Source: Syncephalastrum monosporum B8922
Taxonomy: Eukaryota; Mucoromycota; Mucoromycetes; Mucorales; Syncephalastraceae
DNA: 64,000 bases
Direction of reading: 5' to 3'
Assembly (NCBI GenBank): GCA_000697355.1
Contig: JNEN01001256.1
Span: forward strand, 124,001-188,000
The notes beneath the pieces were generated by a model. That model made no database searches, was not told where the DNA came from, and saw only the letters and a list, made by a program, of their open reading frames with translations. Positions 11,517-23,385 of the stretch are shown here, piece after piece. Position 1 is the stretch's first letter, and each line of letters begins with the position of its first letter. The position numbers and the translations under genes were made by a program.

Positions 11517-14500
11517 ATGTCGGCTTACACGATCTACAAGGAGCTGTTTCCGCCTCAGACGGTTGAGCACGTCGAATGTGGCCATTTCACTTCTCCAGAC
11601 ATCACCAACCTCATCGTCGCAAAGGCTTCCCTCCTCCAGATCTACGCCTTTGTTGAGTACCTGCCACACAAAGAAGCACCCTCCGCCGCGTCACAAACGA
11701 ATAATCCGCCTGGCACGTCCTCCGTTATTGAAAACAGCACCAGCTCTCGTCAGGTACAATCATTCACTCCATCGATGACACGCGCTCCTCCCCTTGCACA
11801 CCTTCTCATTCACGACTTAGACAACCGTGTATGACAATCTACCCTACTTTGGTCATTCTCTGCTGGATAACGGATCGGGTCGCCTGGAGCTTGTCGCCCA
11901 ATATCAGCTGAATGGCACGGTTGCGACTATGGGCATGATTCGCACCTCCACTGCACGTGGAAAAGACGGCTGTGACAGCTTGTTACTCGGTTTCAACGAC
12001 GCCAAGGTTATATCTTATCCTTTTTCCTATGTATTTCTATCTAAAGATATACTCACATCAATAAACAGATGTCTTTACTCGAATGGTCGCCCTCTACGAA
12101 TTCCATCATCACGGTCTCTATCCACTATTACGAACGAGACGAGTATAAAGTATGCCATGCTTTTGCTTCTTTCGTGCATTATCTCATCCGTCCATTATAG
12201 AAAGAGTTTCTGACGAACCCTTATCCACCCAGCATACACATCGACCCACAACAACGGTGTGCTATTCTCAACTTTTATGGCGACAAGCTGGCCGTTCTCC
12301 CTTTCCACCAGTCAGACAAGTTGGATGCAGCGCAAAGACAAGATGAGGAGAAGGATGCGCAGTAAGTTTTCTGGTTCAGAGAAGGACAACGTTTGACATG
12401 GGCACCGTTTCCTAGGCGACCGTATGGTTCAAGCTTCGTTATCGACCTTGAAGCCATCGACAAGCGCATAAAGAACGTCATCGACGTCACTTTTCTCAGC
12501 GATTACTATGAACCTACACTTGCTATCCTCTTTCAGACCGATCAAACATGGACTGGGTAAATGGTTCGAACATGGCTTCTATATCATACCTAACAAGCGC
12601 ATTGCAGACGGCTAGCCCATGCAAAGGACACGGTCTCCATCGTCGTCATTTCTCTCGACTTGTCATCCAAAATTTACCCTGTCATCTACTCCCTCGACAA
12701 CCTGCCCTACGACTGTTTGAAACTGGTGGCCATGCCAAAGCCCGTGAACGGTCTCCTTGTCCTCGCTTCCAACTCGTTAATCCATGTATCCCAAGGCTCA
12801 CCTGGCGTGGGTGTTGCTGTCAATGGCTATACACAAAAATCCACCGACTTCCCGGGTATGATGTATGAGGAGGACAAGATCGGGTTCAATCTGTCCTTGG
12901 ATGGCGCCAAGGCAATGATTCTGGAGGGCGGGCGGTGTCTCGTATTCCTCCAAAGCGGGGACTGGCTCCTGGTACAAATGAAACTGGATGGCAGCAAAGT
13001 TGTCGGCATGGAGTTGGCTCCTATCAAATGGTCCGATACAGACGTGCAAGCCTTAATCAAGACAAACACCCGGGAATTCCCACCCTTGGCTGAAATGCCC
13101 TCCTGCGTGACGAGCATAAAGAACACCGAGTACTTCTTCCTTGGTAGCCGTGTGGGCGATTCTTTACTTGTAAAGTGGCGCTTTAACGCCCCAAGCTCCA
13201 GTAAAAATATTTCTACCAGCAGTTGCTCTTTCCGGGTCTGCGACACGCTCATCAATACAGGACCCATTGTTGATATGGCTATCGGTCAAGCAGAAAGTTT
13301 AGCGGTACGTGCCAACAGGAACAAAGTGGGTTTGAGCGATTTATTGATCATGTGTTTAGGAGGACGAACCGGAGGAGCAATTAAAGAGCCTCAAAGCTCT
13401 GCCTGAATTGGAATTGGTGTCGTGCTCAGGATATGGAAAAAATGGTGCTGTCTGCGTATTCCAGCGTCACGTGCGACCTATCTCGACCTTCTCCTTTGAC
13501 CAGTCTGATTGCAAAGCTGTATGGTCTGTCAAGTGCCGCAACGAAGAAGACAGCAACGACACCATGGAAGATGTACTCGACAAACTGCTGTTTATCAGCA
13601 AATCGAAAAGCACACTGGTACTAGCTGCAGGTGAAGAACTACAGGAACTGGAGACCTCAGACTTCTACACCGCTGGTCCTACCGTCAAAGTCGATGCAGT
13701 GTGTGATAACACTCGCATCGTCCAAGTCCACACCAGTGGTGTCCTGATCCTTTCCGCAAATGGCAAACTTTTACAGACCGTCAACGTGAAACAATCCTCC
13801 ATCGTGGACGCAAGCATACAAGACCCCTTTGTGTTGCTCAAACTGAAAAACGGTTCCATCATGCTTTTGTCCGCCGACCCTGTCACCAAACAAATCGCTG
13901 CTGTACCTATCCCATCCTCACTTGGAGTAAGTCCTGCAATTTTTTGGAAAGAATTCTAGGCCGACATGTCTATCTGTAGGGAAAGGAGATCGCACAAGCC
14001 AGTATTTTCTCAGATACCTCGGGTCTCTTCCTCAATGTTTCTGAGAAACTTGCACTATGGACCAAAAAAGTGGAAGCGCGACGAACCAACAATCGAAAAC
14101 GAAAGCCTGAGGGTGAAATGGGCATGCCTGCAGCGACTAAGAAACCATTTGCAAAATCCAGCAGCGCTGCAATGGATATTGACTTTGACGAACTCGATAT
14201 GGATCTTTATGGTGATCAGACCGCGCAAACTGAGCCGGCACCCGCCGTCACACAGACTGCATCGAGTACGGTCCCGTATGATATGGATGACGATGATGAA
14301 ATGCTTTATGGTGATTCCAAACCTGCCCAAAAAGAGCCTGAAGCATCTGTCTCCGTCTCTGAAGAACAAACACCTCCCGAAACAGCAGGATCTCAGGAAG
14401 AACCTCTACCAAAGACCTTCTGGTGTCTTTTGTACACCTCGGACGGTGTCCTCCGGGTAAGCTTTTTGCTTTAACATTTTAAACTCTCCTCTTATTCCAT

Positions 14501-16867
14501 GATAGATATTTCGGCTTCCTGATTTCCAAGAGTGCTTCACCATGGAGCATTTTAACGACCTTTCCTCACTCCTCGAAGACGATCCTGAAGCCCAAGTTCG
14601 ACTTTCCAGCGGCACGTCTTCCTCCACATACATTTCCGGTATACCCGGCGGACGCGTGGATCCTGTACAAGAAGTACTGCTTACAAACATTGGCAAGGAG
14701 CGCAAGGATCCTCACTTGGTGGTAAGTTTGTCGTGTGTGAGATGAATTCCTGAGGGCTCACTTTCCACTTTTTTGCAGGTACGAACGCACACCAATGACA
14801 TTGTGATTTATAAAGCGTTCGATTACCTGTCAGGCGTATCAGAAAGCGACGACGTACTGATGGAGAATGGCAACCGTGACGACACTAATCATCGCCTGGC
14901 GCTGCGGTTCTCTCGCGTTCACCATGATTACGTGTCTCACACATCTGAAATCATGGAAAATGATGACTCGACACGGCAAAACTTACTTATCCCGTTCCAC
15001 GACGTGGCTGGATACACGGGCGTTTTCGTCGCGGGTGCACAGCCGGCCTGGCTAATGTGTTCCTGCAAAAGCTTTGTTCGATTGCATCCTATGAGGACGA
15101 ACCAACGCAAAGTCATTGGTTTTAGCCAGTTCCACAACGTCAACTGCGAACACGGTTTTATCACGATCGATTCAGAGGTATGTCTCTATGTGTTGTATTT
15201 TCGGAGAGCTGACCCCAGATGGGCTTCAGTCGAGTGTACGCCTCTGTCATTTGCCAACCAACGGCGTGACCTACGACATGGATTGGGTCATGCAAAAGGT
15301 GCCTGTGGGCCAAACCATCCATAAAATCGAATACCACCCCACCATGCGCGTCTATGCTGCCCTGGTGTCGTCTCCAAAGCCTGTTCGGTTACGCAACGAA
15401 GAAGGACAGCCCATCGATAATATGGAAGATGATGGGCGTGCAGAAGGGACGTTCTTGCCTACGGTCGAACAATACTCGATGATTATGATCTCACCCGTCA
15501 CCTGGGAAACGGTCGACAAGGTAGACTTCCAAGAATACGAGCAAGGAATGTCCTTATTTGCGGCGCAGCTGGAGTCCAAACAGACAAGTACAGGCAGGAA
15601 ATATTTCATGGCTGTCGGTACGGGCTTCCTTAAAGGTGAAGACAGCGCGATGCGAGGATCGGTAAGCTCAGAAAGGAAATGAAATCCGAGCAGGCGGGTG
15701 GCTGACACCGACCACACGCGGTCTAGATCCATATTTTCGATATTATCGAAGTAGTGCCCGAGCCGGATAACCCACAAACAAACCACAAATTCAAGCAACT
15801 CCACACTGAGGACGTTAAAGGCGCAGTGACCACCATGTGCGATGCGAGCGGGCATTTGGTTTCTTGTATCGGCTCCAAGGTCATCATCTGGAGTTTCGAA
15901 GACAACGAAAGTCTTGTCGGTGTTGCATTTATTGACGTGCAAATCTACGTCACGAGCATTCGGTCGATCAAGAATTTTATTGTTCTAGGCGATGCACAAA
16001 AGAGCGTCTGGTTCCTTGGCTTCCAGCTCGAGCCTGCGAAGCTCGTGCTACTCGGCAAAGACTACCAAGCGTTTGAGGTGAGCTGCGTGGACTTTATTAT
16101 CGATGACAAGTCCATGTACCTGCTTGTGGGCGACACGGATGATAATTTGGATATCTTCCAATACGCTCCCTTCAGTAAGTTCTGGAATCATATAATACTT
16201 GCCATTTTTACGTCTGACACACCAAAACAAAAAAAAAAAAAAAAAAATCTACAGTCATTCGCCGGCCAGAAATTGATGCGGCGCGGCGATTTCCATGTGG
16301 GGACACAAGTGCAGTCCATGGTACGACTCCCCCAACTCACGCGGAAAGAAGAGGGATTCGAATATAACCGGAGACACTTTTGCATATGCGGTAAGAGAAA
16401 GCAATTGATTTCCTAAAATAGCCAGTCTGACAACGCCCATGCACACATACTTGTTACGCACACAGGCACGTTTGGAGGCAGTATTTCTGTCGTGTCGCCG
16501 ATACCAGAGAAAACATTCAAACGGCTGAATACATTGTTTGGCCAAATCGTGAACGGCCTTCAGCATGTGGCTGGGTTGAATCCGCGCGCATTCCGGTAAG
16601 TTAAAAAGGGAAAATTGGGTGATAAGAATAAAAAGCAGACGCCTGGGACCTTAATAATTTCTCATGCCCTTTTATAGATTGATCAAGGGCCCGAAGCAAC
16701 GGATGTCATCCAATCGAACCAAAGCAGTATTGGATGGTGATCTCGTCTTCCAATTTGCAGGGTTATCTGTAAGCCAGCAGAACGAGATGACCAAGCAGAT
16801 CGGCACAACAGCATCCAAGATTCGTGAGGACTTGGTAGACATCGATAGTAGCATTGACCATTTCTAA
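11517..16867 (+). CDS. CFT1: CPSF160/Cft1, cleavage and polyadenylation factor subunit
   Basis: Exons: 11517-11753, 11821-12006, 12069-12149, 12201-12361, 12416-12556, 12608-13304, 13360-13926, 13980-14456, 14506-14721, 14779-15177, 15230-15661, 15727-16174 (or on to 16390), 16255-16390, 16466-16595, 16678-16867. The product is about 1,500 residues, the normal CPSF1 size. It starts MSAYTIYKELFPPQTVEH and has the GRLELVAQY, LDNLPYDCLKLVAMPKP and ELVSCSGYGKNGAV beta-propeller blocks, an acidic/basic linker (KKPFAKSSSAAMDIDFDEL) and a C-terminal CPSF_A region with LNPRAFR and LDGDLVFQFAGLS. Cft1 scaffolds the mRNA cleavage/polyadenylation complex and helps read the AAUAAA signal. One oddity: the canonical intron 16175-16254 (80 bp) would break the frame, while reading through stays open. 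See findings. Confidence 0.93.
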
Positions 16868-17239
16868 CGAAAAACCCTAAAAAAACAAAATGAGGTTACA
16901 CAACGTGGAGTGCAAAAGCGCACTCCCCCCTTCTCTCTTTCTTTTCTGTTATACTTGAGCTTTCCTCGGCCTTCTCTTTTCTCTTTTTTACTTTCGCTCC
17001 CTTTTTTTCCCTTTTCTGCCATTGCCATCGCTACCTCATCGCAGTGGTAGATGGTCTGACCTGAACTCTGTCCCTTCCTTTATTACTTTATCAATACCGC
17101 TCTCAACAAGCAACGTCTTTTTTTTTTCGACACACGCGCGCATATACGATATACGTCGGTCGAAACACTTACCATTGGATATCCTCAACATACCCTTTTG
17201 CATATATAACAACAACAAAAACCTACGATAAAATTAAGC
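16868..17239 (+). promoter_or_regulatory. Pyrimidine-rich promoter region of the UPF0658 gene
   Basis: The spacer is dominated by C/T tracts (about 16925-17030), common in fungal promoters, plus a T9 run near 17120. It has no supported gene. A further TTTCTC repeat (about 17308-17336) lies inside intron 1 of the next gene. Confidence 0.45.
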
Positions 17240-18828
17240 ATGTGGATCATCTCACGAATTGTAAGATACGCATCATCATTAAATAAGGAGAACGTGTAAT
17301 AATAACTCTCTTTCTCTTTCTCTTTCTCTTTCTCTATCCATCTTCGCTCTCTTACACACTCGCTCGCTTTCTCTACGTCCTTTCTGTCATACCACTTTCT
17401 ATACTTAGTTTGGCGAATCTCGGTGGACACGGGCCATCTTCTTTACGATTGTAGTGCAAGCCGTTCTTGCGATAGCCTTTGAAGCTGTGATATTTGCGTA
17501 TCATCAAAATGAAATCAGCATCATCGACAGTGAACGACTCGACCAAAAAGGCTTTGGTTCTGAACTCGCTACAGCGTATGCCAACGCTCGTTCACTCCTT
17601 GTCTATTTTGTTCTCTTCATGATTGCACAAATCTTCACTGTCGTTCTCGTCATTGACGCTGTAAGACGCTTTAATTTATTCTCTGAGCCACGTGTATATA
17701 CTTATAGTATGCAATTGTCGTAGGTATACCAAAAGAATACGATCCAGTTAATTGCGCTCATTGTATTTGAGCTGGGCATGAGCGCCTATTCCATCATTCA
17801 GTACCACCAATCTGCAACTCTGTTCGATACGGACAACGCCAACGTCCAACTCGCGGTCGCTTATCTGGGCGACTCGTATCATGCATCCAAATGGGCCGAG
17901 ATCACCATGATCGTCATCATGCTCTTGAGCTCCATCATCTTCTGTTTCCTAGCGTATAAGCTCTACCTTGAGTTTGGTTGGCATATTTACAAGAAGATTG
18001 GTGCTGATCTAACCATGCGAGGTATGTGGGACACCGATTGCCACAACATGATTCGTGTGCCATGGATGGCTGACTGACTGATATGCATGATTTACTTCCA
18101 CCTGCAATAGACCGATACAAAATGTACCAGATTTTCATGATGCTCCTCAAGATCGACTTTTTCTTCTTCCTTGGCTTCTCCGTCCAATACCTTGCCTTAC
18201 TGATCGTCGCATGGTGGCCCGAGGCAACCACTGCCGAAGCAAAATCAGCCTTGATTAAAGAGCTAATTGAGCACGTCATCCTCAGTTGCGTCGTGACCAT
18301 CGCCATGCTCATCCTCGCCTATATTGGAGTAAGTGACCATAAGAGAGAGAGAGAGAGAGAGAGGCTGTCGCATCCGATGGTAACCGTTGAACTTTAGCTA
18401 CGACGCGAGAAAAAATGGGTCATGTACCTGTTTGTTGCCATGGCAGTGACGAGCTTGGCATATTTTATCTACATGCTGGTCCAGATATCTCAAAATCCTG
18501 CTCGATTTGTGGGGTCCAAGGTTTTCTTGACCTTCTTCCGTGAGTATCCTTGATATATATTTGAACCATGACGACTGAAACTTTTCATCTAGTGTGCGTT
18601 GATTTGGTCTTGATTCTAGCATCTGTACCTGTTTCCATATTTTGTCTCCGGAACTTTGATCACGGTTTGATCAACCACAGTAAGTCATCTGCTCCTACTC
18701 TATTATTAGGTTACTATTGCTCACACACATGCCCCTTAGTTTCCCATGCAACAGGCACCGCATCTTCACTTTCCATGACACCGATAGGTCAGGAAAAGAG
18801 ACATACCCAGCGGTGGTCCATTGAATAA
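17240..18828 (+). CDS. UPF0658 Golgi-apparatus membrane protein
   Basis: Seven exons: 17240-17260, 17409-17660, 17724-18021, 18111-18328, 18398-18539, 18593-18679, 18755-18828, giving 363 residues in consistent phase. It is polytopic: hydrophobic helices begin at [18 protein letters not shown], then [83 protein letters not shown] and [13 protein letters not shown]. The aromatic stretch [14 protein letters not shown] and the RREKKWVM loop match the fungal UPF0658 family (S. pombe homologues are annotated to the Golgi). The molecular function is unknown. The first exon is only 21 nt (MWIISRI), followed by a 148 bp intron with a TTTCTC repeat. The next-to-last intron includes a GA repeat donor flank. 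Confidence 0.85.
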
Positions 18829-18955
18829 ATATCATCCTTGTTACTTACTTTTATTAAAATCATGCCACCTAATTCTTCCAACTCGTTTTTTGTAATTGGG
18901 GTTAGCTGAAATACGGCCTGAACGGCACACAATTTAAATTCGTTTTTCATTTTTC

Positions 18956-21023
18956 ATGAGCCAGCATTCGGACAGGAACGCGAACGATCTACAGCAACAG
19001 CAGCAACAACAACGACTCATTGCCAACAAACGCGCTCATAATCCAAGAGAGAATAACGAGAATGCTGACAACGCGGACGATTTCCAAGCTTCACCTTCTG
19101 TATCCTCTGCCAAACGCTTAAAAAGCGGCACCGAGAGTGACAGTCAGGACGAAGACAATCACAAGACATGTCAGATTTGTTTCGAGACATTTGCCAACAG
19201 TGGACCTCATCGCATCACCTCTATCACTTGCGGGCATCTTTTTGGAGAAAGGTGGGCAAAGCAGACACGTTAGATTGCATGCTCGAATTTTTGTATTTAT
19301 TGATGCACCCTGCTGTAGCTGCATACTCAATTGGATCAATAAGCGGGAACACACCACCAGTGCCGGCAAAGTTCTTGCCAAGTGTCCGCTTTGCAAGTAC
19401 GCTTTGTTTTCAGTTACAAGTCGGCTTCCACTCACTCGATTCTGATTAGCACACCCGTCCGAAAGACTCATCTGCGACCTGTATTTGTTTCCAAAGTGAT
19501 GGTCGAAGATACTACGCGCATTGAAGAACTCAAAGCTGAAAACAGTCAGCTTAAATCCGAGCTGGCACGACTACAGCATGTTTACGATGAAGAAAAGCTC
19601 TCGGCAAATCAACAAAGGGTCTGGTTCCGGAAAGAAAGACAGCAGTTTGAAGAAAGAGAGAAGGCCTACAAGACGCAGATCCAGCGACTGTAAGTAGCGT
19701 AACACAACCAGCAAGAAGTGTACTAAAGCTCATTATCAGTCAGCGAGGCGGTGCAACCGATGCTAATGAGGTCTCGGAAGAAGAGTCCAAAAAGGCTATG
19801 CAGTTTGCCAGCTTTTTCTGCAAGCCGTTAAATTACAGGTTACCAGCCGACTATAAGGTACAACGATATGAACTTGATGCTATTTATGGATTGCTCAGCA
19901 GCGCATGGTCCAGATATCCGGAAGAGCTCTGGCGATAAACGTAAAACAAGACATGCTTGTGGCGTCCGTCAGCCAGTCCCAGACACCTGCCCATGGCCTG
20001 CAAAAGATCAGTCTTACTGACACGGACCAATGCGACTTTATTTGGAATCACTCAAAAGTCGTGCGGGATATTCAATGCTCGCCTTTTGCTGATACCAACG
20101 TCCTCTCTACCGGTCTAAGCAAAGAAATGAAGTTGACATGCATCCACAGCAAGTGCGATATTGTGTCATACCCTCTCGGCAATCAAGGCTGGTCCTGTGC
20201 CTTTGACAACCGGGACAATAATCTCGTGTACTGCGGCCTAGCGAATGACACCCTGAACGTCTACGACGCACGATTTACAAAAAACGTGTTAGCACAGCTC
20301 AAAGGTCCAGCAGACGGTCCGCTCCATTCCATTGCCGTTGTGACTCACCCGCGGGACGGTCAAAAATACATCCTGTGTTCCAACCGTACCAAATCCTATT
20401 TCTGGGAATGGCACGGTCCAGAAGACTCCATCCTGAAAACGATGCCAGACCAAGGCGATGGTAAGTATGCACAAAAGCCTCATCCGAGGGCACGTGATGT
20501 GCTTTATATTACCCTTTTTTTTTCTTGTGTGCCTCATACCCAAATTATCTGTTTTACCTTCTTAGGCTACAAACCCTATTCTCTTTCTTTCAATGAGCGC
20601 ACAATGTCTGTATTAGTCTCTTCACGTGGACAAGATGTCTCGCGACATGCCATCTACTCGCTCAATAATCTCCAGGAGTATGTCTGGTCTATGAATAGCA
20701 AAGGACCTCAAGCACCTCTTGCTCGGACATGCCATTATTCATACAGCGCAACCCAAAACCCTGCTGACTCCACAATTTGTTTTTCCGATCACGATTCGGT
20801 ATGTATTAGTGGACAGTCAGGAGTCGAGGAAGTGTCATATCCGGAGAAGCTCAACTTGAACCTTTTTTTTTTACAGCTATCATTGTGGAACCGTGCCGGA
20901 TGCGTGCAGTCGATACCCACAGGCGGGATGGTCCTTGATGTCAAGAGCGCTCAATTGGGCAACGGGCCTCTTCTGGCTGCGCTAGGGAATGACCAGCGGC
21001 TCCACCTATTTAATTACCGTTAA
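18956..21023 (+). CDS. RFWD3-like E3 ubiquitin ligase (RING, coiled coil, WD40)
   Basis: Seven exons: 18956-19251, 19319-19396, 19450-19689, 19740-19857, 19899-20460, 20566-20798, 20877-21023, giving 557 residues. The N-terminus is disordered and Gln/Asn-rich. The RING finger spans about 72-124: C72xxC75, then CGHLFGESC (C92, H94, C100) and CPLC (121-124). The spacing and GHLFG loop are those of animal RFWD3, not of generic RINGs. A charged coiled coil follows (about 140-185), then a propeller-like C-terminal half (CDFIWNHSKVVRDIQC, NLVYCGLANDTLNVYD, and the end ALGNDQRLHLFNYR). RFWD3 ubiquitinates RPA and RAD51 at stalled forks in vertebrates; a role in DNA-damage response here is inferred from homology. 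Phases agree throughout. Confidence 0.87.
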
Positions 21024-21578
21024 AACAGAAGACAGGACATGTACATACGCTTGAATACATAATACCCAAGAACCATGCAGAGGTGATACTTCATCTGAGC
21101 GAAAAGAAAAAAAAAAGCTATAATTAGTACTAGCTGTCGGGCAAAAGCGAATTTGTGCACAGACGCATATAAACTTCAATACCATGGGCAGGACTTCTAT
21201 ACTGGGTTGAGGTGGCAACCAATGTGGCTCGTAATTCAGAGAAGTTCAGGAGGAGCCCTTCTAAGTTTAGATATGGCGTGGCAATTCATTGTGGCTCGTA
21301 ACCAGACAGAGAGCATTTTTCTTTTTCGCTACATCCCGCATTAGACCATCGTGTCACCCCACTGCTTGCACACCTCAGTTGTAATATTATTATCACACTT
21401 GACTGACCTTTTGATCCCTATCTTATTTTTTGCGTGCCTAATCTTTTTCAACCCGTCCTTCTCTTCCTCTTTCTCTCTCCCTCTCTCTCTTTTCTGTTCT
21501 GTCTCCTTCTCTGCCTGTGCGAGGGAGCACCCAGGATGCACATTGACTGAATCTCGACATTGGCCATTTCCGTTCCTT
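21024..21578. other. Intergenic/promoter of the SH3 membrane-protein gene
   Basis: It holds a strong C/T tract at about 21455-21510. The reading frame of the next gene stays open upstream to an ATG at 21351, but that segment is low-complexity hydrophobic and pyrimidine-driven, so it is treated as leader. Confidence 0.5.
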
Positions 21579-23181
21579 ATGACAGAGCCAACTCCTGCTT
21601 ATTCCATCAAAAAGCGTCGTCTCGTGCTTTTGGCGTGCCTCATATCCTCTCTCCCTACCCCCGTCCATTCCGCCAGCTCCTGCCTCTCGCTTCAGTCCTC
21701 GAAAGCCTGCAGAAGCTTCACGGGCTACTACGTCGACGTTGACTCTCTAGGACTGCAGTACCCGTACCTGGCCAATGTGTCCGACGTGGCCGCGTTTGAC
21801 AGAGCGCTCATACAGCATTTCGAAAATGTACCGGATTATCTCGGTCTCATTGGTTGTACCACCAACCAAACGACCCCGAGCTATGCGCGCTACAGCCTGA
21901 CGCGAATGTGCGCGCTGCTCACCCAGGACAGCGCATCCTTGGAGTGCAATTTCGCGCGCGATATTGTGCCTGCTCCCATGTGCGAAACCGATTGTCTGGC
22001 GTGGGTCAATAGCGTCGGCAACATCACGCAAAACATGTGCAATACAAGTGACTCCACCACTGCGCTGGACAACCTCGCGAATCAGTGTGAAACCTGGCCC
22101 GGTTTTAGCGGGACTGCCTCCCGATGCATCCCTGGAGCTGAGAACGAACCTGACAACTGTGGTATGCATAGATTTCATTCTCTGCAGTGAATGGATCAAG
22201 CACAGTGATGTGTTCTCTCTCTTTCTTTTTCCCCCCTTTTCCTGACCGTGTTTTCCATTAGGTTTCTTGAGCGATCATGTCGCTGCATGCGCCTACTGTC
22301 AAGACAACAGCACCGACACTTGCTGTAGGACGGCGTGTCGGCCCGCTCCGTTGGGTGCCGGTGCCATTGCTGGCATCTCGGTCGGCGGCGCGTTTGGCGC
22401 CATTTTCATTGGCGCCGGTTTGATATTCCTATATCGGAGGCGCAGCAGATCGCACCAGGGCCATGGCAAAGAAGATGTCCAGTCACTGCTGATGGGCGGA
22501 AAAAAGGATGAAGAGCAAGTCCATCACCACCCGAACACTGAACCACTCCTCACGGTCCACGCCTCTCAACAGCAGCACCAGCACGAGATGGTTCAGCGTC
22601 AGCCACCGTCTCCTGTACCATCTATGGAGATGGTAGAAGCGTTCTGCGAGACGAAGCACAACTATCCACCTCAGGCATCCGACGAACTTTCCCTGACCGA
22701 AGGTGACATTGTGTATCTTATCTTCCAGCTGGATGACGGATGGGGCTATGGTCATAACGTCATGACCGGCCAATCCGGCGTGTTTCCCCTGATGTGTGTT
22801 GCACCAGCAACGGAAGAACGTTTGGAGCAACTTTTGGCCTCATCCAGCTCGGATGCTTACTCGGCGAATGCATCAGCCACGGGTTGCAGCGAACCTTACC
22901 AACATGACAAGACCCTCGTTGAAGACGATGACAGCAGCAAGACGCCCACAAGCACGACAAGCAGCGTGCTGGCCATGCGAATGCAGAGCATTCGGGAAAA
23001 TGTCAGACGGTCTATCAGCCTCTCTTCCGTGCAACGCATACAACAGAACCGTCTCTCACGGGCTGCATCATCTCCTCCACCACCCATTCATGACCCGATA
23101 CCATCCTCTGGGACGTCACTGGACATGGCGTCCTCGCCTGAAACATACCATCTCTTAACTATACACGCAAACCACCATTAA
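21579..23181 (+). CDS. Secreted-ectodomain, single-TM, SH3-domain protein
   Basis: Two exons, 21579-22161 and 22262-23181, give 500 residues. Residues 1-32 form a signal peptide or signal anchor (KKRRLVLLACLISSLPTPVHSA). The ectodomain (33-224) is Cys-rich with several N-glycosylation sequons (NVS, NQT, NIT, NTS, NST). A Gly/Ala-rich TM helix spans about 226-250 and ends in RRRSRS. The cytosolic part has a His/Gln-rich linker and an SH3 domain at about 320-378 (HNYPPQASDELSLTEGD, DDGWGYGHN, SGVFPLMC), then a Ser-rich tail with a PPPP motif. The layout recalls fungal surface sensors and adaptors such as Fus1-type proteins and suggests signalling from the wall. Ligand and partner are unknown. 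The start at 21579 is chosen because it puts the hydrophobic signal 12 residues in. Confidence 0.82.
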
Positions 23182-23385
23182 TCTTTTCATATATGCCTGC
23201 TCGATTTCGTTTCTGATTTATGTACCGTACCATCTTGTTTTAGTATATGTCAAATAGTTTTGCCGATATTGCCCGCCAATTCGGGATAGAGAAATTTTTA
23301 AAAATGGAAAAAAGGCAAATACTGATCTCATCTCTTTCTCTCTCTGACTCTCACTCTCACTCTCACTCTCACGACACTTCTCCTT

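Noticed and set aside
21351..21578. N-terminal extension of the SH3 membrane protein
   Set aside because: The frame is open, but its hydrophobicity stems from a C/T tract; the downstream ATG gives a normal signal peptide.
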